The notes below the pieces were generated by a model. That model did no database searches. It was not told the DNA's origin and worked only from the letters and a program-made list of their open reading frames with translations. A stretch of DNA of 64,000 bases from Apteryx mantelli (Eukaryota > Chordata > Aves > Apterygiformes > Apterygidae). Below are positions 59,305-64,000 of this stretch, in pieces. How positions within the stretch are numbered: the first letter of the stretch is position 1; each line of letters begins with the position of its first letter. The stretch spans positions 17,936,001 through 18,000,000 of the forward strand of contig NC_089994.1 in the NCBI RefSeq assembly GCF_036417845.1, in the 5' to 3' direction. The position numbers and the translations under genes were made by a program.

Positions 59305-59318
59305 GCACTAGAGGGCAG
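59305..59318 (+). promoter_or_regulatory. CTCF-type motif
   Basis: GCACTAGAGGGCAG matches 13 of 14 positions of the core CCASYAGRKGGCRS, on the plus strand, pointing right, away from ISCU. Binding is not shown. Confidence 0.4.
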
Positions 59319-60850
59319 TGGAAATACACTCATGGGAGCTGCAGCAACTACTGACTCCACTCAGGAGCCGTTGCTCCAAAAGTGCTTGTGTGCGCTGAAA
59401 TGAGTGCCTTCATGGGGAATGAACGCCATGACTGCTGTTCCTGAAGACTCTTTCAATCCTGTTGTAACGACAGGCCGAGACTAAAAGCACCACTTTGTGG
59501 TGGTGAGAGCAGAGCTGTCTTTTTTTTCTTTTTCCTTTTCTACTTAACTTCTGAAGGCCTGTTCCCAATGTGTAATGGAAAAACAAGATTCCAGCAAAGC
59601 TGCGATGTTTTGGTGCTCATTTCCCTCAGCACTAAAGCGGCTTTGCCTGATGAGCGTGGCCAAGTGGGTGTGTGCCCTAGTGCCCCCAGAGGCAGGCAGT
59701 GAAGAAGAGGTCACTGAATTACGTGGGCACTGGGGGCCGCAGCGTGGCCGAGGTCAGAGGGTGTCTTGCTCTACCTTTCCCTGCACCCCGGAGTCAGGTT
59801 CTCCCCCCTTCAGCAGTGCTTGAAAAAGGGATGTGCGCAGGTATGGCTGTTGTTGAGAGCTGCTGGGTGCCCCTTGCTGTCCGTTCCCAGCACCGAGTGG
59901 GCGAGCTCCTGTATAGCCTTCAACATGGTCTGTTCTCAGCTTCGGTTTTTAACAGATGTTGCCTTTTGGGTGTTCTGGTGCCTGGCACAAAGGATCCCAA
60001 TGACACTTCAGGGCACAGCACTTGAAGCCAGCTGTATCAGAAGCAGACCCAGGGTAATTTTGGAGCGTCTTTTAAGATGATTTAGCCCTTGCGTTTGCTA
60101 TGTATGCTGTTGGAGAAGTACACCCTGAGCACACCCTGCTGCTTCCTGAGGAAGGTGACACTCTGAAAGGGCAGCGTTCAGCATGCGTGCTTTGCTTCCC
60201 TCAGATAGCAAGCAGCTGATCACTGAGGCTCACACAGGCTGTTTTGTGCCCTTTTAATTGTACTTAATTTGGTTTGATAACCATCAGTTTCTGAACTGAA
60301 AGTGTTTAGAAGATGAAACCTTTTATCTATGCTGCTGCGTGTACCCCTCTGCCCTTCCCTCACGAGCTAGTGGCCAATGCTCCGTTTACCCACGTCTCAA
60401 GAGAAAGTGGATCCTGCTTATCTCATCTCGTGTAAGAGATTTTGTTGTGGTATTTCTGACAGTCTGTGGCCTGCCGTAGTTTCAGGGTTGGCTCCTCTTT
60501 GTTTGTGGAAGGAAAGTCTTAAAAACGTGGTCTAGCAGACGTGTCTCCTGAGCACTCCTGCTGTGCACAGCTCAGCAGTTCGGGCGGAGGAGCAGGTCGT
60601 GGGGAGACCGAGGGGTCCGGCCCCTCGGGGTTTCCACAGCAAGGCGGAGGAGAGGCTGGCAATATCACACAGGCAAAGTGCCCGCACAGTCCTGATCGCA
60701 TGAAGCTTCCTAAGGATCCCAGCTGCTCTGCCTCCTCTCCCTGGCCTCCTTTCCCTGCACCTCTGCTCCAGTGGGGTGCGATCCAGGTATCGGTGCTGCA
60801 GTCTGCCCTCGTGAGATCTGGCCACTTTAAAAATAAATGCATAAATAAAT

Positions 60851-62015
60851 ACCAATATTAAATATGGCTTGGCCCTGTCTGCCCACAGCTGTCCCCATCC
60901 CAGTCCCCGTCCCCAGGGGTGGCAGCACCTGGGTGGCTGGGAAAGCCGAGAGCAGCCCGAGAGCTGTGGGCATGCGGTGCCGGGGAGCGAACCCTCCCGC
61001 GTGCGGCTGTGGGGACCTGCTCCTGCGCCCCACTGGGAACGCGCTCGCTTTGCCCAGGCCTCCAGCTTCACCACTTGCACGTCCCAACAGCAGCACTCAT
61101 TTCCTTTTTGCTCATTAAAAACCCCTGAGCTTTGATTTTCAGCTGTTAAAAACCATGTTGAGCAAGATGTTTGCTTACGATCCTGGCTACAGACAGATCT
61201 TAGCAAACAGGATATCGGTTTGGAAGTGTGAACACCCAGCACTCGAACGTTAAACACTCTGCAGTGATCTGGCACAGCTTTGCCCCCTGTTCTCCAGGCT
61301 GCCGCGCTCTCCTGGGCCTTGCGGTGATTGCTGTTTTCCAGGGAAATGTTTCTATAGCTTTCATAAACAAAATGAAAGTGCATTTGAAAACTTTGCCTGC
61401 TCTTGTAGATTTAAAATAGAACCAAATACCCCCCCAAAACCCTTGCTTTCCTTTTTTTGTATCATCCAGAGCGTTTCACAACTGCATTAAAACCAACAAT
61501 GCACTTAAAAATGGAAGTGGCTCATTCTCATATCTCCAGCCGCAGCTCAATTTTCTTTTTCCTAATGCTCCAAAACGCAAAGCAGGACACGTGTTCTGGT
61601 TAGCAGGGTTCATCGCTGTCACGAGACCGCTTTTGTGGGCCCCCGGCTAGGTGCCGCTTTCCCATGCTGCCGCTGGGATGCGGCCGCCGCTGCAGCGAGG
61701 AATGCGCATGGCTCCCTGCGAGCGGCCCTGCGGTTTCCCAGTAAAGAAAACAGGGAAGTTTGAGACGCCCACGTCCGCTCTGGGGCAGAATGGGCTCATT
61801 GTGCTCCGAGAGCCCCTCGGACAAAATACAAGCTGGGAGATAAGAGCAGCGCGGCAGCCGGCCGGCGGGGCCATGGAGGCCCTGGAGCCGCCTGGCAGCG
61901 ACCCTGCTGGGACAGCATGGGCAGAGCCGGGGGGGCAGGAGACCCACGAGCTGCCGCCACCCCTGGAGGAAGCGTCCTGGGGGTCCCTCCAAAGGCTGTG
62001 CCCCGGGCAGGGGCA
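60851..62015. other. Intergenic DNA, no gene seen
   Basis: Mixed, partly GC-rich sequence between ISCU and the minisatellite. Overlapping frames on both strands show no known domain. Confidence 0.4.
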
Positions 62016-62640
62016 GGGACATGGGGATGCAGGACGCAGGGATACGGGGATGAACAGGCACAGAGGGATATGGGCGTGCAGGGATACAGGAATAGAGGCG
62101 GGGGGATGCAAGGATATAGGGATGTGGGGTGCAGGGGTCTGGGGGGGCAGGGAGCTGGGAGTACATGGATCTGGGGATGTGGAGGTGCAGGGATAAGGGA
62201 ATGCTGGGATGCAGGGATATAGGGATGTGGGGTGCAGGGATGTGGGGGTGCAGAGATAAAGGGATGAAGGGATGTTGGGGTGCGAGGATATGGGGATACA
62301 GGGATGTGGGGATGGGGGTACAGGGATATGGGGATAAATAGATGTGGGGGCACAGGAATGTAGGGTTGTGGGGATGCATGGATATAGGGATGTGGGGGTG
62401 CAGAGATAAGGGGATGAAGAGATGTGGGGGTGCGAGGATATGGGGATACAGGGATGTGGGGATGGGGGTACAGGGATATGGGGATAAATAGATGTGGGGG
62501 CACAGGAATGTGGAGTTGGGGGGGGTGCAGGGATGTGGGGTTGGAGGGTGCAGGGATGAGGGTTTGGGGGGGGTACAGGGCTGTGGCATTTGGGGGGGGG
62601 GTGCAGGGCTGTGGGGCACAGGGGTGTGTTTCCTTCCAGG
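62016..62640 (+). repeat. G-rich minisatellite with 150-bp higher-order repeat
   Basis: Tandem degenerate units such as GGGATACAGGGATGTGGGG. Within it a longer unit repeats almost exactly with a 150-bp period: the segment from 62,281 recurs from 62,431, and CAGAGATAA(A/G)GGGATGAA at 62,251 recurs at 62,401. Minus-strand frames of up to 433 codons (HPHIP-type peptide repeats) run through it and are artefacts of the repeat. Confidence 0.85.
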
Positions 62641-63342
62641 TGAAAAAGCCTTGCGCCTTCCAGGTTTGCTCTGGACCGCCGCCGGGCGCAGCAGTGCACA
62701 GCGAGGGGGCAGCCGTGCCCCAAACCTGCTGCGGCATCGCCAGCGCACGGCCCAGCCTGCCGCTTCCCACGGCCCCGGCCCCGGGGGACAGAGGCGCTGC
62801 TTTCCACAGCCCCGCACGAGAAAGCCGTCGGGAAAGCCAGAACGGCACCTCGGCCACCGAGGAGCACAGCGGCAGCAGCGGCGCGGCCTTCCCACGCACA
62901 CCGCCGAGCTGCTCGAGATAAAACTTTCTCAGAAAGTGCTTATCTGAGCGCAGATTTTGCAAGCGATAACCGTGCCCCCCCCCCCCCCCCGGGCTCCCAG
63001 GGTTTTGCTAACAGCGATAATCTTTGCAAAAGCAAGGCCAGGCCGATAAACACCCCAGCGTGCCGGGGCTGGGAATCCGCGCGGAGCCTCGCGGGGCTGG
63101 AGCCGGAGCCCAGCTGAGCCCAAACACCAGCGCGATAACGGGAGGCCCCGGAGGAGCAGCCGCCCCCAAGGAACAAACAGTCTCGTGGGTTACAGAAAGG
63201 GGAAGGATCCCTTAGCCGGTTTCTAAGCGAGACGTGCGGCTGTCCGCTTTGGACAGGACCGTGCCAAGGCCGCGACTCACCCTCCCGGCTTTCCGAAAAA
63301 CCATGGCAGCACCAACGGGAGAGAATTTGCATAGGAATTGTC
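62641..63342. other. GC-rich intergenic DNA, no gene seen
   Basis: GC-rich sequence with a 16-C run at 62,975-62,990. No exon or repeat recognised. Confidence 0.4.
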
Positions 63343-63348
63343 TTTATT
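63343..63348 (-). terminator. Candidate poly(A) signal of a minus-strand gene to the right
   Basis: The minus strand reads AATAAA, followed about 30 nt later by a GT-rich GTTGGTGCTG element. It could end a transcript entering from the right. In mammals TMEM119 lies there on this strand, but no TMEM119 coding sequence is visible in this window. Confidence 0.35.
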
Positions 63349-64000
63349 AATAGCTGAAGGGGAGGGAGGGGGGTAGGAAAATCAGACAAAACTCCACCTC
63401 CAATCTGACGGCCACTCAGGTCACCGTGTCCTCCCGAAGGGATCTGAGTTTGGGGCGTAATAACGAAAGATCGGGTCCTTGCTGTTGGCTCCTCTTCCCT
63501 CCTCCCCTCCGTTAGCTGGGCAAGGGCTGGCTCAGGTTTTCCCTTCTTTCTTTTTTTTTGTTTTTTTTTTTTTGTTTTCCCTGACGGAGACCCTGAGTGA
63601 ACGCAGCTCTGGGGCCGGGCTGCCATCACCGCGGGGCAGGCGGCGGCGGGGCGACGGCCCTTGCCAAGCTCTCGCCGCGCTCGCGGCAAAGCGCGGGGGG
63701 GGGGGGTGTCCTGAGCGGCCGGCAGCAGAGCGGGAGGTCCGCGGAAATGCCGCGGAGAGTCATAAATATCCACAAAGCTTTTGCTCTGGGTGGGGGGCAC
63801 CGAGGCTGCGGGAGGTGCCGGCGCTGGGATGCAAACTGAACTCGGCTCCAGCTCCGGCTCCGTGGGGAGGGTGCTGTCCCAAGCACCCCCCGCTCCCCTC
63901 CCCGTGGGAGATGCAATTCCATAGAAAAGTCCTTCATTTGGCAGGATGCTGATAATTACTAAAAAAAAAATGGCATTTGCAAGGAAGCTCGTTGGGGGGG
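63349..64000. other. Possible 3' UTR of an off-window minus-strand gene
   Basis: GC-rich sequence with T-runs on plus at about 63,550-63,575 and a G-run near 63,697-63,706. The minus frame with a Lys-rich stretch comes from these runs. Nothing identifiable. Confidence 0.3.

Larger units (their letters stand above)
58716..60850 (+). other. ISCU: ISCU 3' UTR and downstream sequence
   Basis: AT-leaning near the stop, then mixed. No AATAAA occurs soon after the stop. The first clear signals are the tandem AATAAA at 60,832-60,837 and 60,844-60,849, so either a variant signal is used earlier or the 3' UTR is about 2.1 kb. It contains the miR-210 seed site, repeat copy B and a CTCF-like motif. The open frames here (up to 127 codons) are not recognisable. 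Confidence 0.5.

Noticed and set aside
61600-62962. Minus-strand frames of 388-433 codons rich in HPHIP/PTSLHP repeats
   Set aside because: They exist in three frames at once because the underlying DNA is a G-rich minisatellite; a real gene would be open in one frame.
62940-63800. 286-codon minus frame with a Lys-rich stretch
   Set aside because: The lysines come from a T-run on plus; the rest is low-complexity and shows no TMEM119-like features.
1-64000. CRISPR arrays, tRNA, rRNA, spliceosomal snRNA genes or viral insertions
   Set aside because: Looked for by characteristic motifs (B box, snRNA 5' sequences, regular spacers, retroviral pol motifs) and not seen.

Overview
The window is animal nuclear DNA, almost certainly from a bird. 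It carries spliced, CpG-island-promoted genes with compact introns, a CR1 LINE with the typical octamer tail, and three genes whose conceptual proteins closely match vertebrate FICD, SART3 and ISCU. Nothing bacterial or viral was seen. All exon models come from reading splice sites and protein similarity by eye.

Layout. Positions 1-31,200 form a gene-poor stretch. GC-rich, CpG-rich blocks (for example 2,690-3,760, 14,690-15,060 and 22,000-23,300) alternate with AT-rich blocks full of homeodomain- and octamer-like words (900-1,080, 1,960-2,640, 4,640-4,840, 5,500-5,740, 9,050-9,600, 18,780-19,080), which look like conserved regulatory elements. A 5'-truncated CR1 with an uninterrupted reverse-transcriptase frame lies at 23,675-25,755 (minus). 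Older LINE or SINE debris lies at about 28,985, 29,570 and 30,370-30,830.

The gene block is 31,560-58,715. FICD (plus) has a CCAAT-rich promoter with an exact ER-stress element, a G-rich first intron and two coding exons (455 aa). SART3 (minus, 19 coding exons, 938 aa) converges on FICD, and their 3' ends may overlap near 36.9 kb. ISCU (plus, 5 exons, 160 aa) starts about 1.2 kb from the SART3 start, head to head. The FICD-SART3-ISCU order matches the mammalian arrangement as I recall it.

The right end (58.7-64 kb) holds the ISCU 3' UTR with a miR-210 seed site, a 115-bp near-perfect copy of ISCU intron-3 sequence, a CTCF-like motif, a G-rich minisatellite with a 150-bp higher-order repeat (about 62.0-62.6 kb) and a minus-strand poly(A) signal at 63,343 that may end the next gene.

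The three products do unrelated jobs: AMPylation of ER BiP (FICD), U4/U6 snRNP recycling (SART3) and the mitochondrial Fe-S scaffold (ISCU). I found no wholly new system. The best leads are regulatory: the ERSE and the stop/start-overlapping uORF of FICD, the convergent 3' ends, the ISCU repeat pair, and divergently oriented CTCF-like motifs on either side of the block.
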